A DNA stretch of 38,402 nt from DASPJL01 sp035628645 (GTDB taxonomy: Bacteria; Bacteroidota; Bacteroidia; Cytophagales; Cyclobacteriaceae). The notes under the pieces are model-generated. The model saw nothing but the letters and a program-made list of their open reading frames with translations. It was not told the DNA's origin and ran no database searches. The DNA lies in assembly GCA_035628645.1 (NCBI GenBank), contig DASPJL010000026.1, forward strand, positions 1-38,402, in the 5' to 3' direction. This document shows, piece by piece, positions 1 through 9,200 of the stretch (position 1 is its first letter; every line of letters starts with the position of its first letter). The position numbers and the translations under genes are program-made.

Positions 1-581
1 TTCCTGCCGGTATTTTACAACCTCCGTTCTTTGACCCAAAAGCAGATGATGCAGTAAATTATGGTGGCATTGGGGCGGTAATCGGTCATGAGTTTACTCA
101 TGGATTTGACGACCAGGGAAGGCAATATGATGAAATTGGCAACCTTAAGGATTGGTGGACAAAAGAAGACGGCGATAACTTTTTAAAACGAGCCGAATTT
201 GTTGAAAAACAATTTACAGGATATGAAGTTCTGGACAGTGTCTATATAAACGGAGCGCTTACTTTAGGTGAAAACATTGCCGATTTGGGCGGATTATCTA
301 TCGCTTACACAGCCCTCCAAAAAGCATTAAAAGAAAAAAATCCTGGGAAGATAGACGGATTTACTCCCGAACAGCGCTTCTTCCTGGCCTGGGCACAAAT
401 ATGGAGAATGAATATCCGTGATGAGGCGTTAAGGCAGCAAGTACTGACTGACCCTCATTCTCCTGCCAGGTATAGAACCAACGGGCCTCTTTCCAATATG
501 CCTGAATTTCATAAAGCTTTTAATTGCAAGCAGGGGGATAAAATGGTCAGTCCTGAAGAGAGCAGAGCCAAAATCTGGTAA
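1..581 (+). CDS. M13-family zinc metallopeptidase (PepO/neprilysin-like), 3' part
   Basis: The reading frame is open from the window edge (frame 3) to a TAA at 579-581, so only the C-terminal ~192 residues are present and the start lies outside. It carries the M13 catalytic set: HEFTH (nt 87-101, the HExxH zinc motif with the catalytic Glu), followed by FDDQGR, then ENIADLGG (nt 270 onward), whose Glu is the third zinc ligand. The end SRAKIW matches the usual family ending (CxxW in most members), with Cys replaced here. M13 enzymes are secreted or periplasmic peptidases that cut short peptides; Bacteroidota members are usually lipoproteins, but the N terminus cannot be checked here. An internal ATG at 285 is not a plausible start because it would drop the active site. 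Family call is firm; substrate unknown. Confidence 0.93.
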   Translation, partial: PAGILQPPFFDPKADDAVNYGGIGAVIGHEFTHGFDDQGRQYDEIGNLKDWWTKEDGDNFLKRAEFVEKQFTGYEVLDSVYINGALTLGENIADLGGLSIAYTALQKALKEKNPGKIDGFTPEQRFFLAWAQIWRMNIRDEALRQQVLTDPHSPARYRTNGPLSNMPEFHKAFNCKQGDKMVSPEESRAKIW

Positions 582-593
582 TAACCTAATCTT

Positions 594-614
594 TCTGACT
601 TTATAATAGTCAGA
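594..614 (+). terminator. Possible hairpin terminator after the M13 peptidase
   Basis: A perfect 7-bp inverted repeat (TCTGACT ... AGTCAGA) with a 7-nt loop starts 12 nt after the peptidase stop codon. The stem is short and the following tract (TTCAAATTG) has few Ts, so termination is plausible but not certain. Confidence 0.4.
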
Positions 615-802
615 TTCAAATTGACTTGTTGTCTGATAAAAGTGACTTGTTTTATTTTTCTAACCTTTTAGGTTGTTCAAGTTTTCATATTAAAATTATT
701 TATTACATAAGACAGGAAATCAATTTATTAAAAAGTGAAATACAGTAAATAGAATAACTTTAAGGTCTATTAATACAATTTAAGAAAGTTCGATTTAAAC
801 TT

Positions 803-1981
803 ATGATAAAGATATTTGTAATTGAAGATGATGAGCTCTTTGGCTCAGTTATTCAAAATAAGCTGGAGATGGAGAGCAACTACGAAGTAACTTTGTTTAC
901 AAGCGGGGAAGATTTTCTTAAAAACCTACATTTAAATCCTGACATTGTTACAATAGACTACAACCTCCCTGATATCACAGGAATCGAGATTCTTAAAAAA
1001 ATCAACAATTACAATAAGAATATAATCACTATTATTCTTTCAGGACAAAACAATGTGGAGGTAGTCGTAGAAGCCTATAAAAATGGCGCCAATGACTATA
1101 TCGTAAAAAACGAGAACTCCATTTTTGAATTGGCAAATAGTGTAAAAAATCTAAGTGCCAATGTCAATTTGAGGAAGGAAGTAGAATTACTGAAAGATCA
1201 GATCATTGACCGTAGTAAATATGACAAAATCATCGGCGAAAGTAAAGCCATTTTGAATGTGATCCGTCTTTTACAGAAAGTCGAAAAAAGCAATATTCTG
1301 GCGCTGATTACCGGCGAAAGCGGAACAGGAAAAGAAGTTATTGCAAGGGCACTTCATTACAATTCCATGCGAAAACGTGAACCATTTGTAGCATTGAATG
1401 TAGCAGCCATTCCGGAAGATTTGATTGAAAGTGAATTGTTTGGACATGAAAAAGGAGCTTTTACGGGCGCCGATTCTAAAAGAATAGGAAAATTTGAAGA
1501 AGCAAACGGAGGCACTATTTTGCTGGATGAAATAGGTGAAATGGACATCAATCTTCAGACTAAATTGCTTAGGGTATTGCAGGAAGGCGCTATAACACGC
1601 CTGGGAAGCAACAAAGAAATCAAATTGGATGTCAGGGTAGTTGCGGCTACCAATAAGAATCTGGTGGACAGAGTAAAAGACGGCAAGTTCAGGGAAGATT
1701 TGTTTTACAGATTACAAGGGATACTAATTCACCTTCCACCATTGCGAGAACGAGGAAATGATATCCTTCTGCTGGCAAGGCATTTTTTAAATCAATTCTG
1801 TATTCAAAATAAACTTGGTGCCAAAACCTTCACAAAAGATGCATCAGAAAAAATGATGAGCTATTCATGGCCCGGAAATGTGAGAGAACTGAAAGCTTTG
1901 GTGGAAAGAGGCGCGTTGATGAGCGAAGGCGACAAAGTATCGGTAGACGATTTAATGTTTACCCAGGAATTGTATTCTTAA
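803..1981 (+). CDS. Sigma-54-interacting response regulator (NtrC family) lacking a DNA-binding domain
   Basis: A 392-residue two-domain regulator. Residues 1-120 are a receiver: acidic pocket E8-D9-D10, phospho-acceptor D52, conserved K102. Residues ~140-365 are a sigma-54 AAA+ ATPase: Walker A GESGTGKE (171-178), the sigma-54-contacting GAFTGA loop (218-223), Walker B with LLDEIGE (~240-246) and WPGNVREL (356-363). NtrC-family proteins normally continue into a Fis-type helix-turn-helix, but here only ~29 residues follow WPGNVREL and none resembles one. The 126 nt after the stop code for no continuation, so this looks like a natural domain loss rather than a frameshift. It is expected to activate sigma-54 RNA polymerase, perhaps from solution, or to act through partners. 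No histidine kinase is adjacent; the NtrY-like kinase at 16478-20176 is a possible but unproven partner. The 221-nt upstream region has no clear promoter that I can name. Confidence 0.93.
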   Translation: MIKIFVIEDDELFGSVIQNKLEMESNYEVTLFTSGEDFLKNLHLNPDIVTIDYNLPDITGIEILKKINNYNKNIITIILSGQNNVEVVVEAYKNGANDYIVKNENSIFELANSVKNLSANVNLRKEVELLKDQIIDRSKYDKIIGESKAILNVIRLLQKVEKSNILALITGESGTGKEVIARALHYNSMRKREPFVALNVAAIPEDLIESELFGHEKGAFTGADSKRIGKFEEANGGTILLDEIGEMDINLQTKLLRVLQEGAITRLGSNKEIKLDVRVVAATNKNLVDRVKDGKFREDLFYRLQGILIHLPPLRERGNDILLLARHFLNQFCIQNKLGAKTFTKDASEKMMSYSWPGNVRELKALVERGALMSEGDKVSVDDLMFTQELYS

Positions 1982-2029
1982 TTGTGTGATAATATGTAAT
2001 GTGCTCATGTGAAGATACTGGATAGAACT

Positions 2030-2053
2030 TTTTGAGAGTTTAAACTCTCAAAA
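2030..2053. terminator. 24-bp perfect palindrome between convergent genes, likely bidirectional terminator
   Basis: TTTTGAGAGTTT is followed directly by its exact reverse complement, giving a ~10-bp stem with a TTAA loop. It sits 49 nt after the response-regulator stop and 54 nt from the stop of the opposing gene. A run of T/A residues lies on both arms and GTTTTC follows on the plus strand, which fits a two-way terminator for these convergent genes. An operator role is less likely in this position. Confidence 0.6.
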
Positions 2054-2107
2054 GTTTTCAGCCACATTTTGAAACTGTTTTTTTCAAATTTCTAAACGAT
2101 CTCATTT

Positions 2108-4147
2108 CTAAAACCTGTACCTCACCTGAAATTTCAGGTCCGTCTTCTTATTTCCCTTTATTTCTTCTAAACCAGAACTTATGGTTTCTACATTCGAATA
2201 GGTCGTTCTTGAAGCTCTGACCCAGAAATCGATACTTCTGGTTAAATTATATTCTATCATCAGGTAATTTCTTATGCCGTTTCCATGAAGCGCGGGAACA
2301 GAAAAAGTGTACAAAAGATCCCGTTCATAAGCATACTGTCTGGACGCATAATCATCCGTATCAAAAATGCAATACCTGCCGCTTATTTTAAATTTTCCAA
2401 CTTCAAAAACCACGTCCTGAATAATAGCCATTCCTTTTGAATGATAATTTCCCTGTTTAATTTCCGAAGATTGGAAGCGTGATTTCAATTGTAAGGATTT
2501 GAAAGGTTTGAAATCAAGATTTAGCAAAAAGTTGGTAGCGCTTTCCTCTTTCATGGAAGCGAATTCTGAATCTTCTCCGCTCGTATTTTTTTCTTTCACC
2601 TGGTTTCTCAATTGAACATAAAAATTAATTGTTTTGGCGGGCAGGTATGATAGTCTGAGAAGACATTCATTGCCGTGACTTGGAGCGTAAGTCTGATAAC
2701 TTAACCATGGTTTGTAAAACCTATCGAAATAGGCCGTAAGAATAATCTTATTGATTGGTGCAAATTTTACCCCCAAGTAAAGACCTTCTTCATTGCTGTT
2801 TTTTGAGTTTTCACCAAATCCATTTCCATAAAAGCTGTGAAAATTCCTTGCATAGTTTCTGTAAACCACAGACATATCTATTTTAGGCGATAAACTTGCC
2901 ATTACCCCCGAAACTATTCCTATTCCCCTGCTTTTTGACTGGGCAGCTTCTCCAAAAAAATTGAAATTCTGAATTAGGTAGCTATAATTAAAAGAATAAA
3001 CGAAATTACGCTTTCCTGAAAAATCAAACTGATTGTAGCGGTTCGGCTTTTTTATAATTGAAAATTCATATTCCGTAGCAAGGAAAGTAATTCCAACATT
3101 TAAATTTTTATTAAGATTATAGGTGAGGTTTCCGCCATAATTTTGGGTGTTCATTTCCTTACGGGAAGATAGCTCAGTGGCAGTCCGATGTAGCCCTGAA
3201 ATTTGAATGGAACGAACATAATCTTCGTCAAGGGAATCTGTTTTTGATGCAGCATCTTCATTAAGGTAGGAGTAAAAGGCGGTAAAATCCAAAGTACCAA
3301 ATGAATAAGTAGCTGCTCCACCCCTGAAGAACCCGGATTCTACGACGGATGAATACGGCCTGATTCCTATATTATATCTTCTTAAAGTAGATACTGCTTC
3401 TGCACCTTTTCCGGGGAAAAACCCTGCGCCGAGTAGTAGGCCCTGTCCGAACTGAAGCTGATAATCCCCTAAAACCATGCTTTTAAATTTTCCTTTATTT
3501 TTTAGAAAAATGTGACCGGAGAAATAATCGAAACCATATTTTTTACCGGGAGGATTCCATTTCAAATTTTCTCCTGCATCTTTTTCGAAAGTTAGTCCCA
3601 CACTGTAATGTTTTGAATTGGTTGCCCTAAACCTTCCGTATATTTTGCCTGGATCGCCATTATACCTGTTTTCTCCTTTTTCATAGCCTTTCTTTTTTTC
3701 CACGGTTGTTTCATATTTCAGAATAAAAAATTTATCTCTTTCAGAAAAATCCTGTATAAGGTTTTTATAATCGACGGCCTCTTCAACTTTAACAAAAGGG
3801 GAAAGCTTATCTATGGTAATCTTGTCAAAACCGCTTATGGTCTGCAATTCATAGATCGAAATAAATTTCCCTTGATTACCCCGGTATTCCATAAAATTAT
3901 TCAACTGCAATTCGGACAAAATATACAGGGAAGCAAGTTCTTCTCTCCTTGCAGTATTCAAGTCCAGCGGGTTCTGATAATATTGAAAAAGGGATTCATA
4001 TAATTCTTCATAAGGCAGGTCCTCATTTTGAAGAGGAAATAACTGCTGGATAAAAACGTCGAGGTCTATCTCCTTTTGAGGATCATCCTGAGCATATACT
4101 TCTGAACAAACCATGAGGAAAAGAAGTAAATAGAAAATTCTCCTCAT
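2108..4147 (-). CDS. Helix-hairpin-helix outer-membrane beta-barrel protein
   Basis: A 679-residue exported protein. Residues 1-20 form a signal peptide ending VYAQ. Residues ~61-120 contain ComEA/PulK-like helix-hairpin-helix motifs (LDLNTARREELASL, then YELQTISGF and TIDKLSPFVKV). The remainder (~150-679) is rich in alternating aromatic/polar beta strands and ends VRYRF, an aromatic C-terminal residue typical of outer-membrane barrels. Proteins of this architecture are common in Bacteroidota and have no assigned function that I know of. The HhH fold often binds DNA or acts as a protein interface; here it would sit in the periplasm. It lies 44 nt downstream of the PorV-like gene on the same strand, so the two are probably co-transcribed. 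Barrel and HhH assignment are good; role unknown. Confidence 0.85.
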   Translation of the reverse strand: MRRIFYLLLFLMVCSEVYAQDDPQKEIDLDVFIQQLFPLQNEDLPYEELYESLFQYYQNPLDLNTARREELASLYILSELQLNNFMEYRGNQGKFISIYELQTISGFDKITIDKLSPFVKVEEAVDYKNLIQDFSERDKFFILKYETTVEKKKGYEKGENRYNGDPGKIYGRFRATNSKHYSVGLTFEKDAGENLKWNPPGKKYGFDYFSGHIFLKNKGKFKSMVLGDYQLQFGQGLLLGAGFFPGKGAEAVSTLRRYNIGIRPYSSVVESGFFRGGAATYSFGTLDFTAFYSYLNEDAASKTDSLDEDYVRSIQISGLHRTATELSSRKEMNTQNYGGNLTYNLNKNLNVGITFLATEYEFSIIKKPNRYNQFDFSGKRNFVYSFNYSYLIQNFNFFGEAAQSKSRGIGIVSGVMASLSPKIDMSVVYRNYARNFHSFYGNGFGENSKNSNEEGLYLGVKFAPINKIILTAYFDRFYKPWLSYQTYAPSHGNECLLRLSYLPAKTINFYVQLRNQVKEKNTSGEDSEFASMKEESATNFLLNLDFKPFKSLQLKSRFQSSEIKQGNYHSKGMAIIQDVVFEVGKFKISGRYCIFDTDDYASRQYAYERDLLYTFSVPALHGNGIRNYLMIEYNLTRSIDFWVRASRTTYSNVETISSGLEEIKGNKKTDLKFQVRYRF

Positions 4148-4191
4148 ATCCTGCCAGCGGTCTTGTTAAAAAATGTCTTTTCCATATCGCT

Positions 4192-5004
4192 TTATTTATG
4201 CTTTTTAAAACTTGCGACTAAGGATATGGAATGTTGAAAGCCTATCCGTTGGTAAGCGCCGAAACCATAATCTATTTTAAACCGCTTAAGGTCAAGACCA
4301 AAACCAAAACTACTTTGAATAGGATGGGTGGAGATACCTGTCCGCAGAAACAAAGATTTTATAATTTTATACTCCAATCCTCCCCTAAACCTTGTTTGAT
4401 ATTTTAAGTTCTTTTCAATTTCTATAAGCAATAAAACTTTGTCAAAAGGCTTAAATCCCAATCCGGCTTTCATCGTTATCGGGACCTTTTCATCGTTTTC
4501 TTTCGAATAGGCAGCCTGATTAAGGTTATAAATATGCGCTCCGAAGGTAAGTCCGGGAATAATTTGTGCGATACCACCGAATTCTAATACCAATACGCCT
4601 TTAGTACCATATTCTTCAATATAGAGTTGAGCATACGAAGCTTTTATTCCCAGGCTAACGTTTTGAATGTTGTGAGAAAAACCTAAACCTATAGCACTTT
4701 CGTTGTAAATAGAATTCCCAAACCGAGTAACATCAATAGAAGCAACTCCGAATTTTATAGGCGCTAATACGCCGGCAGAATACGTATTCAGGCTTTCTAT
4801 TCCAAAACGATTGCTATAAGCACATACAGCAGAAATACCTTTGAGCTTTGCTGTTCCGGCAATGTTGTAAAAAACCGCTGATTCGTCTTCCAGCGTAATT
4901 GCCGAATGCGCCAGACCTGCAGCTCTTCCTCCTTGTCCAATCACAAAAAAGGAAGATAAGAATAAAGGCATCAAAATGAAGATGACTCTTGTTACTTTAA
5001 ACAT
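4192..5004 (-). CDS. PorV/PorQ-like outer-membrane protein
   Basis: A 270-residue protein with a signal peptide (residues 1-~23, ending VIGQ). The mature start GGRAAGLAHSAITLEDES, then AVFYNIAGTA, follows the pattern of PorV/UPF0164 and FadL-like barrels (typically SRAxGMGxAxTA...xxxxYNPAGLA), except that the NPAG element reads NIAG. The remaining sequence is short amphipathic beta strands with many Gly and aromatic residues. PorV and PorQ work with the type IX secretion system at the outer membrane, but many paralogues have no known role and I cannot tell which this is. It is first in a two-gene set with the HhH barrel gene. The 337-nt region in front of it is shared with the divergent gene at 5342. 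Confidence 0.7.
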   Translation of the reverse strand: MFKVTRVIFILMPLFLSSFFVIGQGGRAAGLAHSAITLEDESAVFYNIAGTAKLKGISAVCAYSNRFGIESLNTYSAGVLAPIKFGVASIDVTRFGNSIYNESAIGLGFSHNIQNVSLGIKASYAQLYIEEYGTKGVLVLEFGGIAQIIPGLTFGAHIYNLNQAAYSKENDEKVPITMKAGLGFKPFDKVLLLIEIEKNLKYQTRFRGGLEYKIIKSLFLRTGISTHPIQSSFGFGLDLKRFKIDYGFGAYQRIGFQHSISLVASFKKHK

Positions 5005-5341
5005 TTTTAATAGGTTGTTAATTTACAGGTTAGTGTTTGATCCTTAGGAAGGTAACCTCGCGGAAATGTTTTTTAAAAATATTTTATTGTTTTTGCACGG
5101 ACTATAATACAAAACTCAAGAATGGCCTTGTTAATTCTGAAAAACAAGATTAGGTAGTTTTGACTTTTCTAGAACTTAAAAATGGTAATTGATGAGCTGG
5201 TAATAACGAATTCCTATTGAACAATAAACCTCATCCTAATTGACATTGTAGGATAATAGTTTCAAATTAGAATGCTTCACTTCGAAGATGCCATTAAAAA
5301 ACAAAAATTAACTAAAATATTTTATAAACCTTATATACAAA
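5005..5341. other. 337-nt divergent intergenic region
   Basis: This separates the minus-strand PorV-like gene from the plus-strand sugar isomerase-like gene and should hold promoters for both. An exact TAnnTTTG box (TAGTTTTG, 5155-5162, plus) is present, but no TTTG lies 19 bp upstream and it is ~180 nt from the ATG at 5342. A 6-bp inverted repeat (ATCCTA/TAGGAT, 5233-5254) is weak. No gene, RNA or repeat family is recognisable. Confidence 0.5.
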
Positions 5342-6199
5342 ATGAAATTAAACAAGTTACTGACCCTTTTATTCCTATTTAATTTAATCCTGGTTGAAAC
5401 CCAGGCTCAGTCAGAAAAACCTCTTTACACTAACCCTCTGGGCATTCAAGCCTATACTTACCGAAATAGTTTTCCTAATGGCATAATAGAAACACTGGAT
5501 ACCATAAAATCTTTAGGGATCACAGAAATGGAAGGTGGTATACCCGACGGAATGGCTCCTGACTCCTACCGAAAACTTTTGGATGAACGTAACATTAAAG
5601 TACCGTCCACAGGCGCCGATTATAATGATCTTGTAAAAAATCTCCAAGAGGTGATCAAAATAGCAAAAATATTAGGCGCATCTTATGTAATGGTAGCCTG
5701 GATCCCTCATGATAAAACATTCAAATTTGAAGATGCTAAAAAGGCCACAGAGGATTTTAACAGGGTAGGAAAGATTCTAAAAGAAAATGGTCTTACTTTT
5801 TGTTACCATATCCATGGTTATGAATTTAGTCCATATAAAAAAGGAACTCTTTTTGATTACATCGCAGAAAATACCAATCCGGAATATGTATCCTTTGAAA
5901 TGGATGTATTATGGGCCTTTCATGGAGGACAGGACCCTGCCAAACTGCTAAAAAAGTATGGAAAAAGATGGAAACTTATGCATCTGAAGGACCTTAAGAA
6001 GGGAGTTAAAGGAGATTTTACAGGCAGCACTTCCACTGAAAACGATGTAGCCCTTGGTACCGGGCAAATTGATATTCCTTCTGTATTAAAAGCTGCTAAA
6101 AAAATAGGGATCAAACATTATTTCATAGAAGACGAAAGCAACAGGGTGAGTTTACAAGTACCCCAGACCATCGCCTATCTTAAAAGTTTAAAAGAATAG
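5342..6199 (+). CDS. Secreted sugar phosphate isomerase/epimerase-like TIM-barrel protein
   Basis: A 285-residue protein: signal peptide 1-~22 (ending ETQAQ), then a xylose isomerase-like (AP endonuclease family 2) TIM barrel. Likely metal ligands are in GITEMEGG (~59-66), YHIHGYEF, FEMDVLW, LMHLKDL and FIEDES, which matches the Glu/Asp/His/Glu arrangement of this superfamily. Members isomerise or epimerise sugars, or act on 3-keto-sugars; periplasmic versions are common in Bacteroidota and Planctomycetes beside ThuA and sugar dehydrogenase genes. The next gene, 95 nt downstream on the same strand, carries exactly those domains, so joint action on an exported or polymer-derived sugar is a reasonable inference. 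Exact substrate unknown. Confidence 0.88.
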   Translation: MKLNKLLTLLFLFNLILVETQAQSEKPLYTNPLGIQAYTYRNSFPNGIIETLDTIKSLGITEMEGGIPDGMAPDSYRKLLDERNIKVPSTGADYNDLVKNLQEVIKIAKILGASYVMVAWIPHDKTFKFEDAKKATEDFNRVGKILKENGLTFCYHIHGYEFSPYKKGTLFDYIAENTNPEYVSFEMDVLWAFHGGQDPAKLLKKYGKRWKLMHLKDLKKGVKGDFTGSTSTENDVALGTGQIDIPSVLKAAKKIGIKHYFIEDESNRVSLQVPQTIAYLKSLKE

Positions 6200-6294
6200 T
6201 TTTACAGGGAAGTCATGCAAATTGTTGATCCAAACTCTTCCGATTGCCCTTTATTAAAAATTGGCTAATAAACTTTTAAAAACAACATTTACTT

Positions 6295-9200
6295 ATGAAT
6301 AATTCTAGATCAGGCAAAAGGTTATGGGCAGGCGCTTTCTTCCTGTTGATTTCAATTTCTTTCTTATTCTCTTGCCTTAAACACTCGTCCATAAATGATA
6401 ATCCCCGTGTACTGATTTTTTCTAAAACGAAAGGATGGAAACATACCTCAATCCCTTTTGGCATTGAGGCCATACAAAAGTTGGGTAAACAGCATGGCTT
6501 TTCTGTAGATACTACAAAAAATGCTGAACTATTTACAGATGATAATTTAAAAAATTACCGAGCTGTCATTTTCCTCAGTACTACTGGAAATGTATTAAAT
6601 CCGGAGCAACAAGCGAGTTTTGAACGTTACATTCAGGCGGGAGGAGGTTATGTTGGTATCCATTCGGCAGCCGATACGGAATATGAATGGCCCTGGTATG
6701 CTAAATTAATGGGTGCACATTTTTCCAGTCATCCCCACAACCCCAACGTCCGTAAAGCTACCATTGATGTAACCAACAAGAATCATCCTTCAACCAAAAT
6801 TTTGCCCGATAAATGGGAAAGGACAGACGAATGGTACAATTACCGGTCCTTTTATCCTGGGATACACTCTTTGGCCAACCTTGATGAAAACACCTATGAA
6901 GGAGGCACCAATGGCAGTAATCATCCGATCGCATGGTTTCATGAATTTGACGGAGGGCGTGCTTTTTACACAGGGGGTGGCCATGAAGATTCCAGCTTTA
7001 GTGAACCTCTTTTTCTTGACCATATTTTAGGAGGCATCCAGTATGCCATGGGAAAAGGCGAACTTGATTATAGTAAGTCATACGCAGTGGTTACACCTGA
7101 AGAAAACCGATTTGTAAAAACTGTACTTGTAAATGACCTGAACACGCCAATGGAGTTGGCCATGTCAGCGGATGGCAGAATCTTTTATACAGAATTAAGA
7201 ACAGCAAACCTATATATGTACAACACCGTCACCGGTAAAAATTCTTTAGTTCATCGTTTTGATGTTTCGATTAAAGGTGGAACAGGGTTAATAGGTGTAG
7301 CGTTGGATCCGCATTTCAATGAAAATAATTATATCTATGTTTATTATGCTCCTCCCACGGATCAAGAGCCTTTTATTTTCAATCTTTCCAGATTTACATT
7401 AAAGCAAGACAACACACTTGACCTTACTTCTGAAAAGATACTTTTAAAAGTTCCTGTCCAGGAAAAAAGTGGGTCGCATCATGGCGGATCCCTGGCCTGG
7501 GATAAAGACGGAAACTTGTATCTATCCACGGGAGACAGTTCCTCACCATTCCCTGCAAACGGATATGCACCAATAGACGAGCGTCCGGGAGATGAATTTT
7601 ATAGCCTCGACGCGCAACGCAGTTCTTCAAATACAAATGATTTAAAAGGTAAAATATTAAGAATCCACCCAGAACCAGACGGTACTTATACTATTCCTGA
7701 AGGCAACCTTTTTCCTCCCGGAACAGAAAAGACCCTACCGGAAATATATGTGATGGGTTGCCGTAATCCATACCGAATTGCGGTAAACCCGGAAACGTCT
7801 GTGCTTTATTGGGGTGAAATTGGTCCTGATGCAGGCAAAGACAGCATTCAGGGGCCAAAAGGATATGATGAATTCAATCAGGCAAAAAAAGCGGGTAACT
7901 ACGGATGGCCCTATTTTGTGGGAAATAATGAAGCCTATGCAGAATGGGATTTTGCAACAAATACTGCCGGACCACACTATAATGCTGAAAAACCGGTTAA
8001 CAATTCTCCCAACAATACAGGGTTAACCAATCTACCTCCCGCCAACGCTCCTTTTATCTGGTATCCTTACGCGTATTCTGAGGAATTCCCCGAACTAGGG
8101 CTAGGCGGACGCAGCGCGATGGTAGGTGATTTTTATACTTTTAATGCAAATTCAACCGCTGAAAATAAATTTCCGAAATATTATGACGGGTCACTGTTTG
8201 TCTTTGATTGGATGAGAAACTGGGTAATGGCTGTGAGATTTGACGAAAAGGAAAATTACGTGAGAAGTGAACCTTTTATGATGGCAAACGGAGATTTTCG
8301 TCGTCCCATAGACCTTACTTTTAGCAAAGATGGCGTCATGTACATGCTGGAATATGGGTCAGTTTATGGAGCTGATAATGAGGATGCGCGCCTGGTAAAA
8401 ATAGAATACAATACAGGTAATCGTGCGCCGGTAGCCAAGGCAGGTATACTTGGCGATCCGAAGGAAATTGAAGCCTGGGACAAAAAAGTGTTTCTTACTT
8501 CCGAAAGATCATTCCCTCAACTTGAAGAAATTACCGGTAACATTCCTCTAGAAGTCGCATTTAGCGCACGCCATTCCAAGGATCCAGATGGTGAAGACCA
8601 TTTAACTTATCAATGGCTGTTTGATGGACAAACTATAGGATCTAAAAGCCCGAGTTCATCTTTCACTTATACTAAGCCGGGAGAATACAAGGTAATTTTA
8701 AAAGTAACCGATCAGAAAGGATTAACAGGCATGGATACCGTCCTGGTAAAAGCAGGAAATAGCATGCCGGAAGTGACTATTCTTACGCCGAATAATAAAT
8801 CTTTTTATTGGGAGAATAAGCCTTTCAGTTATTCGGTTAAAGTCAATGACAAAGAAGATAATCCGGTACATCCTAAGGAAGTTAAAATTCGGTTTGATTA
8901 CAATCCTTCACCAGGATCAATGGTCACCCAGGAATCAGTAAAGTTACCTTTATATCAAAAGGAGGAATTCCAGCCCTTAGGATATACACTTATTGCTGGC
9001 AGCGATTGTAAAGCATGTCACACGCTTGATAAAGTTTCTGTTGGTCCTTCTTATTTATCTGTTTCGCATCGGTATAAGGGACAGGAAGATGCAATTTCCC
9101 TGTTAACAAAAAAGGTAATTGCAGGGGGAGGAGGTAATTGGGGAGAACATGTAATGAGCGCTCATCCTCAAATTCCAGCAAAAGATGTTGAGGAAATGGT

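Noticed and set aside
1982..2107. Frameshifted remnant of a helix-turn-helix after the response regulator
   Set aside because: No frame in this stretch encodes a Fis-type helix-turn-helix; stops occur early in all of them.
5155..5162. TAGTTTTG as a promoter for the sugar isomerase-like gene
   Set aside because: The box is exact but no TTTG lies 19 bp upstream and it is ~180 nt from the start codon.
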